Assembly: GCF_000153805.1 (NCBI RefSeq)
Contig: NZ_DS022298.1
Coordinates: 1,988,827-2,052,826 of the forward strand
Direction of reading: 5' to 3'
Origin: Synechococcus sp. BL107
GTDB taxonomy: Bacteria; Cyanobacteriota; Cyanobacteriia; PCC-6307; Cyanobiaceae
Length of the DNA: 64,000 nucleotides
Under the pieces are notes generated by a model, which was not told where the DNA came from, did no database searches, and was given only the letters and a program-made list of their open reading frames with translations. Both the position numbers and the translations under genes were made by a program. This document shows positions 45,816 to 62,564 of this stretch, in pieces (position 1 is the stretch's first letter; each line of letters starts with the position of its first letter).

Positions 45816-46018
45816 CAGTGCAATTGCGCGGGAAGGGATTGGGATTGGCTAGTCGGCTGCTGAAACGCTTCAGCAGTGGGTTCTTGGTGTTCAACGGCTC
45901 CAAGCGCAGCTTCCAACCGTTCGGTGAGCTGCTGGCACGCAGGACCGGCCACCCCTTCGACCCTTTCTTCCACGCGACCGTCAGGTCGAATGGTGAAACG
46001 AACCGTGCGTTGGGGCAT
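45815..46018 (-). CDS. DUF2997 family protein
   Basis: 67 residues. The N-terminal RTVRFTIRPDGRVEERVEGVAG and CQQLTERLEAALG are the DUF2997 core, which in many bacteria lies next to DUF1257. The tail is Gln/Ser/Pro-rich. It is translationally coupled to ycf35 through a TGATG junction and probably is the first gene of the DUF2997 - ycf35 - ferredoxin - aldo/keto reductase run. Its start (46018) lies 65 bases downstream of the HEAT-protein stop on the same strand. Confidence 0.88.
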   Translation of the reverse strand: MPQRTVRFTIRPDGRVEERVEGVAGPACQQLTERLEAALGAVEHQEPTAEAFQQPTSQSQSLPAQLH

Positions 46019-46083
46019 TCGACCTGCGTGAGATGTGGCGCAATCTAATGGTGGTTTTCAAGAGTCGTTGTTGGTTCTGAACC

Positions 46084-46896
46084 TCAGATCAGAAACCCGT
46101 CGTTCATCAGGGCCTCTAAGCGCTCCACAACCACGGGGTTTTCTAACTGCTCAAGAGCTGTACGCGCCTCATCTTGCACAGATCGTTCACCGTCGTGAAG
46201 GAGCGACTCCATCAGCACTTCAATGATCTCGAGTTGACGAGGCTCGACCAACTGATCCATTAAGCGCCCCAGTGCCCAAATGCAATTGCTACGCACTACG
46301 GGTTCACTATCGATCTGAAGGCTGGCAACCAATTGACTCACCGCCGGATCCGCTTTGGCGGGCGAGCGGCCACCTGACTCAGCCAAAGAACCCGGACACC
46401 ACAACCGAACCGCAGCCACATCGGTTTGCAGCGCATGAATCAGGGGATTCAGGATCGGAGCATCGGGGTAATTCCCCAAACTCCAAGCCGTGGCTTTGCG
46501 CACATAGGCATTGCTATCGGTCCGAAGCAGCTGAAGCAGCGGTTCCACCGCCGGTGGCGAAGGATTGCGCCCCAGGGCATACACCGCGCTCATCCGCTCC
46601 ACTGGACAAGGGCGTTGCAACAGGGGAAGCAACAGAGGAAGGGCTCTGGGATCTCGATGCTCACAGAACACTTGCAGCCCTTGCAGGCGCTGATCATGGG
46701 TCCCCCGGAGGGCGAGCAAACCCTGATCACAAGCAAAAGCAATCGATGGCGAAGCATCGTCAACTGCTTGGTTCGGCTCAAAGGCATCGAGCGGATCAAG
46801 ATTTTCTTCGGCGGCCAGCTCGCGCGCCAACAAATCTGGATCCAACGCAAGGCTGGCGGGTCCTCGATCCCTTTGTTGGCTGCGGTCTTCCGTCAT
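46084..46896 (-). CDS. HEAT-repeat protein
   Basis: 270 residues. From about residue 60 the chain is made of HEAT/PBS-lyase-type helical repeats: RLQGLQVFCEHRDPRALPLLL, RMSAVYALGRNPSPPAVEPLL, YVRKATAWSLGNYPDAPILNPL, VVRSNCIWALGRLMDQLVEP and SVQDEARTALEQLENPVVVE. The N-terminal 55 residues are acidic and probably disordered. Such proteins serve as scaffolds; in cyanobacteria some are phycobilin lyases or their chaperones, but no lyase partner is near, so no function is claimed. Confidence 0.9.
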   Translation of the reverse strand: MTEDRSQQRDRGPASLALDPDLLARELAAEENLDPLDAFEPNQAVDDASPSIAFACDQGLLALRGTHDQRLQGLQVFCEHRDPRALPLLLPLLQRPCPVERMSAVYALGRNPSPPAVEPLLQLLRTDSNAYVRKATAWSLGNYPDAPILNPLIHALQTDVAAVRLWCPGSLAESGGRSPAKADPAVSQLVASLQIDSEPVVRSNCIWALGRLMDQLVEPRQLEIIEVLMESLLHDGERSVQDEARTALEQLENPVVVERLEALMNDGFLI

Positions 46897-46935
46897 GACT
46901 CGATGTTACGGGACCCGGTCAAATCCCTTGGGTGG

Positions 46936-47085
46936 TCAACCGACTGGAGCGGGTGCCAGCATGTCACCGGGCAACCAAATCCTGGCGCTGACAGCGAACA
47001 GCGCGAGGGCGAATAACAAAACGATCAGTGCTGGAAGCACGGTGGAACGAAAAAAAGACAAGGGCCGATTGATCTTGTTGTTCAT
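46936..47085 (-). CDS. 49-residue single-span membrane protein coupled to a sodium symporter
   Basis: The product starts MNNKINRPLSFFRSTVLP, has one hydrophobic segment (about 17-37, ALIVLLFALALFAVSARIWL) and a short Pro-rich end GDMLAPAPVG. Its ATG at 47085 overlaps the stop of the symporter gene as ATGA, which suggests translation from the same message and perhaps a function as an accessory subunit. A longer open frame to 47235 is the other-frame shadow of the symporter. No family is recognised. Confidence 0.65.
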   Translation of the reverse strand: MNNKINRPLSFFRSTVLPALIVLLFALALFAVSARIWLPGDMLAPAPVG

Positions 47086-48845
47086 TCTGCTGATGGGTGG
47101 ACAGCAAGCGCTGGCCGACGCAAAAACAGAAACGACACCACCAGCACACTGAGTCCACACCAGCCGGTGATCTGTTGGTGCAACAGGAATCCTCCGGTGC
47201 CCAACAATCCGCCGAATAGAAGGCCACATGCCCACACAAAACGCTGGAGCATCACTGGGAAGCTTTCAATCGGAGTGACGTCAAAGCGATGACGTAAATG
47301 GGCCCATCCAGGACCCGGCGGTCGCACCTGGCGCACAAATCGCTCAAGCACATCCTCAGATTCCGGAGGAGTGCACAACATCACGGTGAGCCATACGGCA
47401 GCGGAAACCCCCGTGATTACGGCCAGACGCACGCCGTAATCATCGATGCGTACCAAGGGTGTGATCGAGGTGAGTACTCCAACGAGAAAGCCGCAGAGCA
47501 TCGCGGACAATTCAGCAGCAGCATTGACCCTCCACCAAAACCAACGCAACACCAACACAACCCCTGGACCAGAGCCAATCGCGATCACGAGTCGGAACAC
47601 CGCCCCGATGCTGTTGCTCACTAAGGCCGTGATCACGCCAAGCACGAGTAGCAACACCGTGGTGGCCTGACCAACCAAGAGCAATTCCCGTGGGCCAGCT
47701 TGGGGCCGAACAAACCGTTCGTACAGATCATGGGTGAGGTAACTGGCGCCCCAGTTCACGGAGGTACTCACCGTGCTCATAAAAGCGGCAACCAGGGACA
47801 CCACCACCAGCCCAAGCGCCACAGGTGGCAAAAGATCAATTGCCAGCTTTGGGTAACCAAGCTCTAAATCGACTTGTTCTGGCAAGAGAACAAGCGCAGC
47901 TAAAGCCACCACCACCCAGAGCCAGCTGCGAATCAAGTAGTTCACAACCAGAAAAACCCAGCCAGCAAGCCGTGCTTGCTGCTCATCACGGGTGGCCAGC
48001 ATGCGTTGGATGAACTCACCACCACCATCACTGCGACGAAAACTCCACCACTGCACGGCGATGTAAGCGGTGAACATGGGCACACTGATGCCAGCGCCAT
48101 CGAGCCAGGTGAAGCCCTTCTCGTCCCACGTCCAAGGAACCAAGGAGAGCAATTCAGGTCGGTTGAGGGATTGAAGTTGATCGAGCAGCGAGGCCATCCC
48201 ACCCGTTGCGTGCAAAGCAGCGACAGCAACCGCCAAGGCACCCAGCAAGGCGAGCACAAGCTGTACCAAATCCGTCATCACCACCGCCCAAAGCCCTCCA
48301 ACAACCGTGTAGCTGACCACCAACACGGCAACGATGGCCAGCAGCCACACCGTGTCGGACAGGCCCAAAAAGCTCGGCTCACCTCGAACAATCCCCAACG
48401 CTTCCACCACTTTTCGCAGGGCCAGAAACGCGTAACCGATCCCAATACAGTTCACGGGTAACGCCAGGAGAAACGCCTTAATCCCGCGAAGCCATGCAGC
48501 AGCAGCACCGCCATAGCGCAATTCAGTGAAGGCCGCATCGGTTAACACGCCGCTCCGTCGCCAAAGCGGTGCAAACACCACTGCCATCGCGACGTGGGCC
48601 AGCCCGAAACTCCACCATTCCCAGTTGCCCGCCAAACCACGACTACCGACGAGCCCTGCGATGTACAGCGGCGTATCAATCGAAAAGGTGGTCGCCGCCA
48701 TGGATGCGCCGGCCAACCAGCCGTTTAAACGCCGCCCTGCAACGAAATAATCCTCTTGGCCACGATTCCGGCGAGCCAGCCAAAGGCCCAACAACAATGT
48801 CAGCAGTAAGTAAAGACCAAGAAGAAGCCAGTCGACTGCAGCCAT
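47082..48845 (-). CDS. Sodium:solute symporter (SSS family)
   Basis: 587-residue membrane protein with about 13 or more hydrophobic segments. The start LLLGLYLLLTLLLGLWLARRNRGQEDYFVAGRRL with GASMAATTFSIDTP is the SSS family opening (sodium-binding helix), and later TSVNWGASYLTHDLYERFV is also characteristic. The substrate is not known; relatives take sugars, amino acids, or organic acids. The stop overlaps the start of a 49-residue membrane protein gene. A promoter-like pair lies about 150 bases upstream. Confidence 0.9.
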   Translation of the reverse strand: MAAVDWLLLGLYLLLTLLLGLWLARRNRGQEDYFVAGRRLNGWLAGASMAATTFSIDTPLYIAGLVGSRGLAGNWEWWSFGLAHVAMAVVFAPLWRRSGVLTDAAFTELRYGGAAAAWLRGIKAFLLALPVNCIGIGYAFLALRKVVEALGIVRGEPSFLGLSDTVWLLAIVAVLVVSYTVVGGLWAVVMTDLVQLVLALLGALAVAVAALHATGGMASLLDQLQSLNRPELLSLVPWTWDEKGFTWLDGAGISVPMFTAYIAVQWWSFRRSDGGGEFIQRMLATRDEQQARLAGWVFLVVNYLIRSWLWVVVALAALVLLPEQVDLELGYPKLAIDLLPPVALGLVVVSLVAAFMSTVSTSVNWGASYLTHDLYERFVRPQAGPRELLLVGQATTVLLLVLGVITALVSNSIGAVFRLVIAIGSGPGVVLVLRWFWWRVNAAAELSAMLCGFLVGVLTSITPLVRIDDYGVRLAVITGVSAAVWLTVMLCTPPESEDVLERFVRQVRPPGPGWAHLRHRFDVTPIESFPVMLQRFVWACGLLFGGLLGTGGFLLHQQITGWCGLSVLVVSFLFLRRPALAVHPSAE

Positions 48846-48999
48846 TCACCCTGCCACCAATCTCTCCAGTCTTGGACAAAAGGGGATCGATCAGGGCAGA
48901 TGAAGCCTGGGGCTATGCAGATCGACATGAAATCATCACCGAACCAAACAACATCTATACGCCAGAACGATCATCAACAAATGCAGAAGATAGAGATGA

Positions 49000-49028
49000 A
49001 AAATATCAAATAACAATCAAACAAACAA
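49000..49028 (-). promoter_or_regulatory. Possible sigma-70-type promoter for the sodium symporter gene
   Basis: On the minus strand TTGTTT and TATTTT are separated by 17 bases, lying about 155 bases before the symporter ATG in the A+T-rich gap between rlmN and the symporter gene. Matches to the consensus are partial (three and four of six). No other promoter-like pair stands out in this 229-base gap, and no small gene is convincing there. Confidence 0.3.
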
Positions 49029-49074
49029 CGATCGGTTACCACGCCTTAAGTCATCTCACAAAAGCTCATTACGG

Positions 49075-50273
<1,199 letters not shown>

Positions 50274-50303
50274 TCAATCAATAACGGGCGCAAAGGGGAA
50301 AGG

Positions 50304-54434
<4,131 letters not shown>

Positions 54435-54445
54435 TCAGGCGTGAT

Positions 54446-56350
54446 TCAGGCGGCGGCCACCGCTTCGATGATGGTGTGATTCATAACCACACGGCCAACA
54501 GTGGTGAGGATGTAACGGCTGATCAGCGCTCCCTCCTCATCGAAGCGATCGCGTCGGTAGGTCCACTGTTCAATGCGAGTTCCGTCGCTCAGCGTTTCCG
54601 ACTTCACTGGTTCCTGCAGTTCATCGTCGTCTTCAACTTCTCCGTTGAAACGAACCCAGACCCAGTCATGAAGACCAACACGGGTGTCGTCGAAGGCATG
54701 AATCACATCGTCCAGACCTGCAAACGTTGCCCCGCGATCACCGAATTCAGGTTGCGTTGAACCCGGTTGCAAAGCGGTTAAGTAATAAGAGCCCAACACC
54801 ATGTCCTGGGATGGAGTGATGATCGGTTCACCCGTCGCTGGAGAAAGGATGTTGTTGCTGGCCAACATCAACATGCGCGCTTCTGTCTGAGCCTCGATCG
54901 CGAGCGGTACGTGAACAGCCATCTGGTCTCCGTCAAAGTCGGCGTTGAATGCCGGACAGACCAGGGGGTGAAGTTGGATCGCACGACCATCAACCAACTT
55001 CGGTTCGAAGGCCTGAATGCCAAGTCGGTGAAGGGTGGGAGCACGGTTCAACATGATTGGGTGACCATCGATCACCTCTTGGAGAACCTGCATCACTTCA
55101 TCGTCGGCGCGCTGAATGAGTTTCTTTGCCGCCTTGATGTTGTTCACGATGTTCTGACGAATCAGACGGTGAATCACAAATGGCTGGAATAGCTCAATCG
55201 CCATTTCCTTTGGCAATCCACACTGATGCATTTTCAGTTTTGGACCCACCACGATCACAGAGCGGCCTGAATAATCAACACGCTTACCGAGAAGGTTCTG
55301 ACGGAAACGTCCTTGTTTACCTTCAATGATGTCGCTGAGTGACTTCAATGGCCGGTTGTTAGCACCAACAACCGTGCGCCCACGACGACCGTTATCGATC
55401 AGTGCATCGACAGCTTCTTGAAGCATCCGCTTCTCATTGCGGACAATGATCTCGGGGGCCAAGATTTCCTGCAACCGCGCCAACCGGTTGTTCCGATTGA
55501 TCACGCGGCGGTAGAGATCATTGAGATCAGACGTCGCAAAGCGACCACCGTCCAACTGAACCATCGGACGGAGATCCGGCGGAATCACTGGAATCACGTC
55601 AAGCACCATCCAATCGGGACGGGCACCGGTGGCAATGAAGTTATCAATTACGCGAAGACGCTTGATCAACTTGGCGCGTTTCTGCCCCTTACTGCCATTG
55701 ATGTCTTCCCGCAGCTGCTGACCAACTTCTTCAAGGCTGAGATCCTCAAGAAGTTGCTTGAGGGCTTCGGCACCAATGCCAACAACAGGTTCGTTCTCAA
55801 TCTCAGATTCTTCTGCATAAATCTCGTCTTCGATTTCCAACCATTCGTCTTCCGTCAGCAGCTGCTTGTACTTCAGATCCTTGTGGTCACCTGGATCAAG
55901 AACGACGTAGCAGTTGAAGTAAACAATCTGCTCAACATCACGGAGCGGCATATCCAAAAGGATGGCCACATAGCTCGGAATCCCCTTCAGATACCAAACG
56001 TGGGACACCGGAGCGGCGAGCTTGATGAAGCCCATCCGATGACGGCGGACCCTACTTTCCGTGACCTCAACCCCACAACGCTCACAAACAATGCCGCGGT
56101 GACGCACACGCTTGTATTTGCCGCAATGGCATTCCCAGTCCTTGGAAGGACCAAAAATCTTCTCGCAAAACAACCCGTCCATCTCGGGTTTCAGGGTTCG
56201 GTAGTTGATGGTCTCCGGCTTGGTGACCTCACCGACCACTTGGCCGTTGGGAAGGGTGCGCTGACCCCACTCCATCACCCGCTCAGGGGATGCAAGCGTG
56301 ATCTTGACGTAATCGAAGTGATTCTCGGTGCGGAGGTTGCTGTTGGTCAT
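54446..56350 (-). CDS. rpoC1: RNA polymerase subunit gamma (rpoC1)
   Basis: N-terminal portion of beta-prime, called gamma in cyanobacteria. The 634-residue product holds the zinc ribbon [20 protein letters not shown], and the catalytic Mg-binding motif [12 protein letters not shown] at about residue 475. The clamp, [17 protein letters not shown] and [13 protein letters not shown] are typical. It is 61 bases after rpoB and 47 bases before rpoC2 on the same strand. Confidence 0.98.
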   Translation of the reverse strand: MTNSNLRTENHFDYVKITLASPERVMEWGQRTLPNGQVVGEVTKPETINYRTLKPEMDGLFCEKIFGPSKDWECHCGKYKRVRHRGIVCERCGVEVTESRVRRHRMGFIKLAAPVSHVWYLKGIPSYVAILLDMPLRDVEQIVYFNCYVVLDPGDHKDLKYKQLLTEDEWLEIEDEIYAEESEIENEPVVGIGAEALKQLLEDLSLEEVGQQLREDINGSKGQKRAKLIKRLRVIDNFIATGARPDWMVLDVIPVIPPDLRPMVQLDGGRFATSDLNDLYRRVINRNNRLARLQEILAPEIIVRNEKRMLQEAVDALIDNGRRGRTVVGANNRPLKSLSDIIEGKQGRFRQNLLGKRVDYSGRSVIVVGPKLKMHQCGLPKEMAIELFQPFVIHRLIRQNIVNNIKAAKKLIQRADDEVMQVLQEVIDGHPIMLNRAPTLHRLGIQAFEPKLVDGRAIQLHPLVCPAFNADFDGDQMAVHVPLAIEAQTEARMLMLASNNILSPATGEPIITPSQDMVLGSYYLTALQPGSTQPEFGDRGATFAGLDDVIHAFDDTRVGLHDWVWVRFNGEVEDDDELQEPVKSETLSDGTRIEQWTYRRDRFDEEGALISRYILTTVGRVVMNHTIIEAVAAA

Positions 56351-56411
56351 TGACGATTAAGGAAGACGATTAAGGAAGAAGGAGCGGGTTGTCGGTTCGT
56401 TCGTTGATCCG

Positions 56412-59400
56412 TCAGTCCTCGTCGTAATCAGCGACCCCGAGGGACTCATAGGTCGGACGACTTGGGGTACTTCGACGCGGGTTCACGTCTTGCATCAGAT
56501 CGACTTCTTTGCCTTCCTCGGTGTACACCGCGATATCCAAACCAAGGGACTGGAGCTCACGCATGAGCACCTTGAAGGATTCGGGAGTACCGGGGCGAGG
56601 AATTGGCTTGCCTTTCACGATGGCGTTCAAGGCCTCGTTACGACCTTGCATGTCGTCGGATTTAACCGTCAGCAATTCCTGAAGGGTGTAGGCAGCGCCA
56701 TAGGCCTCAAGAGCCCAAACCTCCATCTCACCCAAACGCTGACCACCTTGCTGGGCCTTACCACCCAGAGGTTGCTGGGTAACCAGGGAGTAAGGACCTG
56801 TGGAACGGGCGTGAATCTTGTCATCGACAAGGTGCACCAGCTTCAGGAAGTGGGAATAACCCACGGCAACCGGCTGATCAAAGGGAAGACCCGTACGACC
56901 ATCGCGAAGGACAAGTTTTCCAGGATTATCAGGGTTGTAGACCCAGTCTTTTCCAGACAGTTTTGCCGCCTCGGTGAGGAAGGTCGTCACTGTCTGCTGG
57001 GACTTTTCAGCCCCATGCATTTCATCAAAAGGAACGATCTTGACCCGACAATCAAGGTTGGAGGCAGCCCAACCCATCAAGAGTTCGAACACCTGGCCAA
57101 CGTTCATCCGACTCGGCACACCCAGGGGGTTCAGCACGATGTCGACAGGGGTGCCATCCGGCAGGTATGGCATATCTTCACGGGGAAGAATGCGGCTAAT
57201 GATGCCCTTATTGCCGTGGCGACCAGCCATTTTGTCGCCGACCTGAATCTTGCGGCGCTGGGCCACATAAACGCGAACCACCATGTTGGCGCCGGGCGGG
57301 AGCTCATCCCCTTGTTCGCGGGTATAGATCCGAACATCAACCACCCGACCGCGCTCTGTTCCAGGGACACGCAATGAGTTGTCGCGAACGTCGCGTGCTT
57401 TCTCGCCAAAGATGGCCCGGAGGAGTTTTTCCTCTGGTGGTTGATCCGACTCCCCTTTCGGCGTGACCTTACCCACCAAAATGTCGCCACTTTCAACGAA
57501 AGCACCAACGCGGATAATTCCCATTTCGTCAAGATTGCCGAGGCTTTCTTCAGCAACGTTGGGAATCTCACGGGTAATTTCCTCTGGGCCCAGCTTGGTC
57601 TGGCGAGCTTCAATCTCGTACTTCTCGATGTGAACCGAGGTGTAGAGATCATCGGTAACAAGGCGCTCACTAACGAGTAAGGCATCCTCGTAGTTGTATC
57701 CCTCCCAGGGCATGTAGGCGATTAGAACGTTTTGTCCCAATGCAATTTCGCCGCCTTGACAGGCGGAACCATCCGCCAAGACCTGACCAACAATGACCGG
57801 ATCACCCTGGCGGACGATTGGACGCTGATTTAGGCAAGTGTCCTGGTTGGAACGCTGGTACTTCTGTAAGAAATGCGTGTGCTCCTGACCGTCTTCGTCG
57901 AGCACAACAATGGCGTTGGCATCAACGTAAACAACGGTTCCATTCACTCTTGAGATCGGAACCATGCCGGAATCTCGAGCCACTTGGGTCTCGAGGCCAG
58001 TCCCCACGAGAGCACGCTCGGGCCTCAGAAGAGGCACAGCCTGACGCTGCATGTTGGACCCCATCAGAGCGCGGTTGGCGTCGTCGTGTTCCAAGAACGG
58101 AATCAACGAGGTGGCCACTGAGATCACCTGGACTGGCGATAAGGCGACGTAATCAACCTGTTCTGGGGGGACTTTTTCGAAATCTTGGCGGTAGCGAACG
58201 GGAATCAAATCAGCTTTGATTTCACCGTTGTCTTCGGTCGCAACATCGCCAGGAGCAACACGAACTTCATCTTCTCGGTCAGCTGATAAATAGATGGGAT
58301 CGCCAGATTTGATCACCACACCGTTCTCAACTTTCCAGAACGGGGTTTCGATAAAGCCGTACTCATTGACCCTTGCGTGGGTCGCCAACGAGTTGATCAG
58401 GCCTGCGTTCGGGCCCTCTGGGGTTTCAATCGGGCAGAGACGGCCGTAGTGGGAAGGATGGATATCACGGACAGCAAAGCCGGCACGCTCTCGGGTTAGG
58501 CCACCTGGACCAAGGGCAGAAATCCGGCGTTTGTGGGTGAGCTCAGCCAATGGATTGGTCTGATCCATGAACTGACTCAGCTGACTGGAGCCAAAGAACT
58601 CCTTAATCGCCGCCACGAGGGGCTTTGGATTCACCAGTTGGGCTGGAGTGAGCGAATCGGTTTCACCAACCGTCATTCGCTCTTTGATGATGCGTTCGAG
58701 CCGATTTAATCCGACACGAACTTGGTTCTGCAGCAATTCACCGACGGAACGGACGCGGCGGTTACCGAGGTGGTCAATGTCATCAAGGCTTGCACCACCA
58801 ACATCCAATTCCAGATTGATGAGGTAATCCAGCGTGGACAACACATCCTCATGGGTGAGGGTGCGGACCGTGTCTGGGATAGTGAGACGAAGCTTTTTAT
58901 TGATCTTGTAACGACCAACCCGACCAAGGTCGTAGCGCTTGGCGTCAAAGAAGCGCGTTTGCAGAAGCTGCTGACCGCCGCTCACAGATGGTGGTTCGCC
59001 GGGACGAAGCTTCTTGTAGAGCTCAAGCAGAGCCTGATCTTCAGAGCTAATACCTTCATCATTAGCGGCATCAATCGACTTTTTGTAAAACTCCGGATGA
59101 CGGAGTTTGTCCAACACATCGTTGTCGGAAAGACCCATGGCACGCATGAGTACATGCGCATTGATCTTGCGCGTTTTATCAACACGAACGTGCAGAAGAT
59201 CATTTTTATCTGTCTCAAACTTCAGCCATGCCCCACGATTGGGAATCACACTGGCGTTGTAAGTACGACGTCCATTCTTATCCATTTCATCTTTGAAATA
59301 GACACCTGGACTGCGCACGATCTGGTTCACGATCACGCGTTCAGCACCATTAATGATGAACGTTCCACGCTCAGTCATTAGGGGCAATTCACCTATAAAT

Positions 59401-59705
59401 ACTTCCTGTTCCTTAATTTCGCCTGTTTCCTTATTAACCAATCGGCAGGTGACATACATCTGAGAGGCGAATGTCGCATCCCGGCGTTTGGCCTCTTCCA
59501 CATCGTGGCGAGGACGCTTAAGTCGATATTCACTTCCGATGAAGTGCAGCTCAAGCTTGCCGGTGTAGTCGGTAATCGGAGAGAAGCTTTCTAGCTCCTC
59601 AATCAAACCCTTATCTAAGAACCACTTAAAACTGGCCCGCTGAACCTCTACCAAGTCTGGAAGGAAGGTGGCGGTCTTGGCGACCTGAATCGCGCTGCTG
59701 CTCAT
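56412..59705 (-). CDS. rpoB: RNA polymerase subunit beta
   Basis: Catalytic beta subunit of the RNA polymerase. The 1097-residue product is typical of cyanobacteria, which lack the long insertions of the enterobacterial subunit. It shows the rifampicin-region [27 protein letters not shown], the [12 protein letters not shown] segment, and [19 protein letters not shown]. The ATG at 59705 ([14 protein letters not shown]) is chosen over the longer frame to 59762. It begins the rpoB-rpoC1-rpoC2 run, which ends with hli and rlmN. Confidence 0.98.
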   Translation of the reverse strand: MSSSAIQVAKTATFLPDLVEVQRASFKWFLDKGLIEELESFSPITDYTGKLELHFIGSEYRLKRPRHDVEEAKRRDATFASQMYVTCRLVNKETGEIKEQEVFIGELPLMTERGTFIINGAERVIVNQIVRSPGVYFKDEMDKNGRRTYNASVIPNRGAWLKFETDKNDLLHVRVDKTRKINAHVLMRAMGLSDNDVLDKLRHPEFYKKSIDAANDEGISSEDQALLELYKKLRPGEPPSVSGGQQLLQTRFFDAKRYDLGRVGRYKINKKLRLTIPDTVRTLTHEDVLSTLDYLINLELDVGGASLDDIDHLGNRRVRSVGELLQNQVRVGLNRLERIIKERMTVGETDSLTPAQLVNPKPLVAAIKEFFGSSQLSQFMDQTNPLAELTHKRRISALGPGGLTRERAGFAVRDIHPSHYGRLCPIETPEGPNAGLINSLATHARVNEYGFIETPFWKVENGVVIKSGDPIYLSADREDEVRVAPGDVATEDNGEIKADLIPVRYRQDFEKVPPEQVDYVALSPVQVISVATSLIPFLEHDDANRALMGSNMQRQAVPLLRPERALVGTGLETQVARDSGMVPISRVNGTVVYVDANAIVVLDEDGQEHTHFLQKYQRSNQDTCLNQRPIVRQGDPVIVGQVLADGSACQGGEIALGQNVLIAYMPWEGYNYEDALLVSERLVTDDLYTSVHIEKYEIEARQTKLGPEEITREIPNVAEESLGNLDEMGIIRVGAFVESGDILVGKVTPKGESDQPPEEKLLRAIFGEKARDVRDNSLRVPGTERGRVVDVRIYTREQGDELPPGANMVVRVYVAQRRKIQVGDKMAGRHGNKGIISRILPREDMPYLPDGTPVDIVLNPLGVPSRMNVGQVFELLMGWAASNLDCRVKIVPFDEMHGAEKSQQTVTTFLTEAAKLSGKDWVYNPDNPGKLVLRDGRTGLPFDQPVAVGYSHFLKLVHLVDDKIHARSTGPYSLVTQQPLGGKAQQGGQRLGEMEVWALEAYGAAYTLQELLTVKSDDMQGRNEALNAIVKGKPIPRPGTPESFKVLMRELQSLGLDIAVYTEEGKEVDLMQDVNPRRSTPSRPTYESLGVADYDED

Positions 59706-59990
59706 GCGGGGACCGGCAGGGAGGACGAAGGAACAAAAGGACTGGACTGAATCACCGCGCAAATCTGACTAGCGAGTTACGAGAACGACAGCGATGCATT
59801 GAGCCTTCCAAGGAAAGGCCAACAAACCAACTGCTGAGCTCAGCAATCGCGGGTCAGATCAGCTAACGAGACAAGTTCACCGGAAGGGAATGGACGCTTC
59901 AGGCACCACAGACACGGTGAACCGGTCTATGGCCAGGCCAATACGACATCTTACATAACGTGACGCCCTCCCATTCGACAGGTTAGGGAT
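59706..59990 (-). promoter_or_regulatory. tatD-rpoB spacer and rpoB leader
   Basis: 285 bases between the tatD stop and the rpoB ATG with no gene. A perfect 14-base palindrome (TGCTGAGCTCAGCA, 59832-59845) and an imperfect hairpin (around 59805-59822) lie in the middle of the leader. A TAAGAT-like element near 59950 could be a -10 box but lacks a clear -35 partner. The spacing suggests that rpoB has its own promoter; where transcription starts cannot be told. Confidence 0.4.
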
Positions 59991-60779
59991 TCAAGGCAGT
60001 TTGAACAAACGGCGTGCATTGGACGTCGTCACAGCGGCGACCCGATCCACGTCGACACCGCGCAAATCAGCAACACGAGAGGCCACTGAGGCCACAAAAG
60101 CCGGTTCGTTCCTCTTGCCACGTCTTGGCACTGGAGCCAGGAAAGGACAATCGGTTTCAACCAAAAAACGGTCTTCAGGAACCTGTTCGGCACAGGCATG
60201 GGTCGCGAGGGCCTTTGGAAATGTGACCGTGCCGCTGAAACTGATGTAGAAGCCAAGGTCGAGAAAGGCGTGCATTTCCTCCGGAGTCCCTCCCCAGCAA
60301 TGCATTACACCAGCGGGGCAGCAGCCTTCCGATCGTCGCGTGCGGAGCTCATCCAGCATCGGCTCCGCAGCATCCCGGCAATGAACAATCACAGGAAGAT
60401 TCAACTCAACAGCCAGATCAAGCTGGGGCCGAAGCACGGCGAGTTGCTCCTCCAGATTTTTGTCGCGGAATAAATCGAGGCCAAGCTCACCGATTGCAAC
60501 AACCCGTGGGTCATCGAGAGCCGCCTGACGCAGCACATCAACCGTGTCTGGACACCAGTGCTCCGTATCGAGAGGATGGACCCCCACGGAGTAACGCATC
60601 TCTGGGAACCGATCAGCCAAAGAACGGATCGCAGGAATCTCCGCTGGCTCGACGCATGCATGCAGTAGAGCCTTGACGCCAGCCTCTCTCCAGCGTGTAG
60701 CAACGTCCTCGAGGTCATCCTCGAAGTTTCGAAAAACGATGTGACAGTGACTGTCGATCAGCGTCGAGGTGGGCGACAC
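59991..60779 (-). CDS. tatD: TatD family metal-dependent hydrolase/DNase
   Basis: 262-residue amidohydrolase-fold nuclease (3'-5' exonuclease activity in E. coli TatD). Metal ligands are visible: H11 and H13 in DSHCHI, Glu in VAIGELGLDLF, His in VIVHCRD, His in GVMHCWGG, and Asp in LVETDCPFLAP. Length and C-terminus (VTTSNARRLFKLP) are normal. It is between rpsT and rpoB on the same strand, 47 bases after rpsT. Confidence 0.96.
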   Translation of the reverse strand: MSPTSTLIDSHCHIVFRNFEDDLEDVATRWREAGVKALLHACVEPAEIPAIRSLADRFPEMRYSVGVHPLDTEHWCPDTVDVLRQAALDDPRVVAIGELGLDLFRDKNLEEQLAVLRPQLDLAVELNLPVIVHCRDAAEPMLDELRTRRSEGCCPAGVMHCWGGTPEEMHAFLDLGFYISFSGTVTFPKALATHACAEQVPEDRFLVETDCPFLAPVPRRGKRNEPAFVASVASRVADLRGVDVDRVAAVTTSNARRLFKLP

Positions 60780-60826
60780 AGGTGGGCCGAAACGCGCTTT
60801 CGACCCATTCTGCCCGTTGACGACCC

Positions 60827-61150
<324 letters not shown>

Positions 61151-61232
61151 TCACCATACTCCCTTGAGGCCTTTGTTCAATCGGGCCACGTCGTTGCAGC
61201 ACCTCACCAGCCCGGGTCTTAATTTGAGGGGA

Positions 61233-62564
61233 GTGAAGCCAAATAGTTTCTTGCCTGAGAAGAATCCGGCGGGTTTTTCACTCCGCATCGTGCGAGATCC
61301 GGAGCAGGCCAAAGGAGAACTCCAGCGCCTCGTCCAACGCACGGCTCACGCCCAACAGCAAGACGCACAGGCAAGGGTCGACACGATTTTGTCCGATGTC
61401 CGGACCCGGGGGGATACCGCCGTTGTCGAATACACCGAGCGATTTGACGGCTTCCGTCCCGAACCGGCCGCTGTTCCCCAAGTGCAGCTCGAGCATGCAT
61501 GGCAAAACCTTCCGGTCAATCTCCAAGACGCCCTGGAGCTCGCGCATCGGCGCATCACCGACTTTCATCAACGTCAGCGGCCAATCGACATCGCCAGCGA
61601 GGGGCCCTATGGAGAACGGCTTGGACGCCGCTGGAGACCGGTTGATCGGGCTGGGTTGTACGTGCCGGGAGGTCGAGCGTCTTATCCCAGCACAGTCCTG
61701 ATGAATGCCGTGCCAGCGAAAGTTGCTGGAGTCAAGGAGGTGGTGATCTGTTCTCCGGCGGGTCGCGACGGAACAGTCAATCCAGTCGTTCTTGCGGCCT
61801 CTTATCTCGCTGGCGTTCGAACCGTCTTTCGCCTTGGCGGTGCCCAAGCGATCGCTGCAATGGCCTACGGCACAGAAAGCGTTCCCAAGGTGGACGTGAT
61901 CAGCGGGCCAGGAAATCTCTACGTCACCCTGGCCAAACAAGCTGTGTATGGCCAAGTCGGCATCGACTCCCTGGCGGGCCCTAGTGAAGTTTTAGTGATC
62001 GCTGATCAAAGCGCCAAGCCGGATCAAGTTGCCGCAGACCTCTTAGCCCAAGCCGAGCATGACCCCCTCGCGGCTGCGGTTCTGATCACCACCAATCCAG
62101 CCTTGGCGGATCAGATTGTCCATGAAATCGAGCAACAACTCGAGGGACACCCACGTCGTGAAATCTGCGAGGCCTCCATCAATGACTGGGGATTGGTCGT
62201 GGTCTGCGACGACCTCGAAAGCTGCGCCGAGTTGAGCGACAGCTTTGCTCCAGAGCATTTGGAGCTGTTGGTGGAACGTCCACAGGCGTTGGCTGAACGG
62301 ATCCAACATGCCGGTGCCATTTTTCTAGGCCCTTGGTCACCGGAGGCGGTTGGTGATTATTTGGCAGGTCCGAATCACACCCTGCCGACCTGTGGCGCAG
62401 CTCGGTTTAGTGGCGCCCTCAGCGTTGAGACATTCATGCGACACACCTCGTTGATCGGCTTTAACCGTGCGGCCCTTGAGGCCACTGGATCAGCCGTTCA
62501 AGAACTGGCGAAGAGCGAAGGGCTGCATAGCCATGCCGAATCCGTAAGGCGTCGGCTCAGCTAG
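61233..62564 (+). CDS. hisD: Histidinol dehydrogenase
   Basis: Final two oxidations of histidine synthesis (histidinol to histidine), NAD- and zinc-dependent. The product shows [47 protein letters not shown], the zinc/substrate block [11 protein letters not shown] and [10 protein letters not shown], and [20 protein letters not shown]. The start is uncertain: the frame is open back to 61056, overlapping the divergent rpsT gene, and GTG 61233, TTG 61224 and TTG 61251 all precede the conserved [17 protein letters not shown]. The GTG at 61233 gives about 443 residues, close to the family length. The end overlaps the convergent rpiA by 8 bases. Confidence 0.95.
   Translation: MKPNSFLPEKNPAGFSLRIVRDPEQAKGELQRLVQRTAHAQQQDAQARVDTILSDVRTRGDTAVVEYTERFDGFRPEPAAVPQVQLEHAWQNLPVNLQDALELAHRRITDFHQRQRPIDIASEGPYGERLGRRWRPVDRAGLYVPGGRASYPSTVLMNAVPAKVAGVKEVVICSPAGRDGTVNPVVLAASYLAGVRTVFRLGGAQAIAAMAYGTESVPKVDVISGPGNLYVTLAKQAVYGQVGIDSLAGPSEVLVIADQSAKPDQVAADLLAQAEHDPLAAAVLITTNPALADQIVHEIEQQLEGHPRREICEASINDWGLVVVCDDLESCAELSDSFAPEHLELLVERPQALAERIQHAGAIFLGPWSPEAVGDYLAGPNHTLPTCGAARFSGALSVETFMRHTSLIGFNRAALEATGSAVQELAKSEGLHSHAESVRRRLS

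Noticed and set aside
55418-56353. 311-codon open frame opposite rpoC1
   Set aside because: It lies wholly within rpoC1 on the other strand, with no family resemblance; a shadow of the codon use of a highly conserved gene.
56490-57377. 295-codon open frame opposite rpoB
   Set aside because: Antisense to conserved rpoB sequence, no recognisable motifs and no ribosome-binding context.
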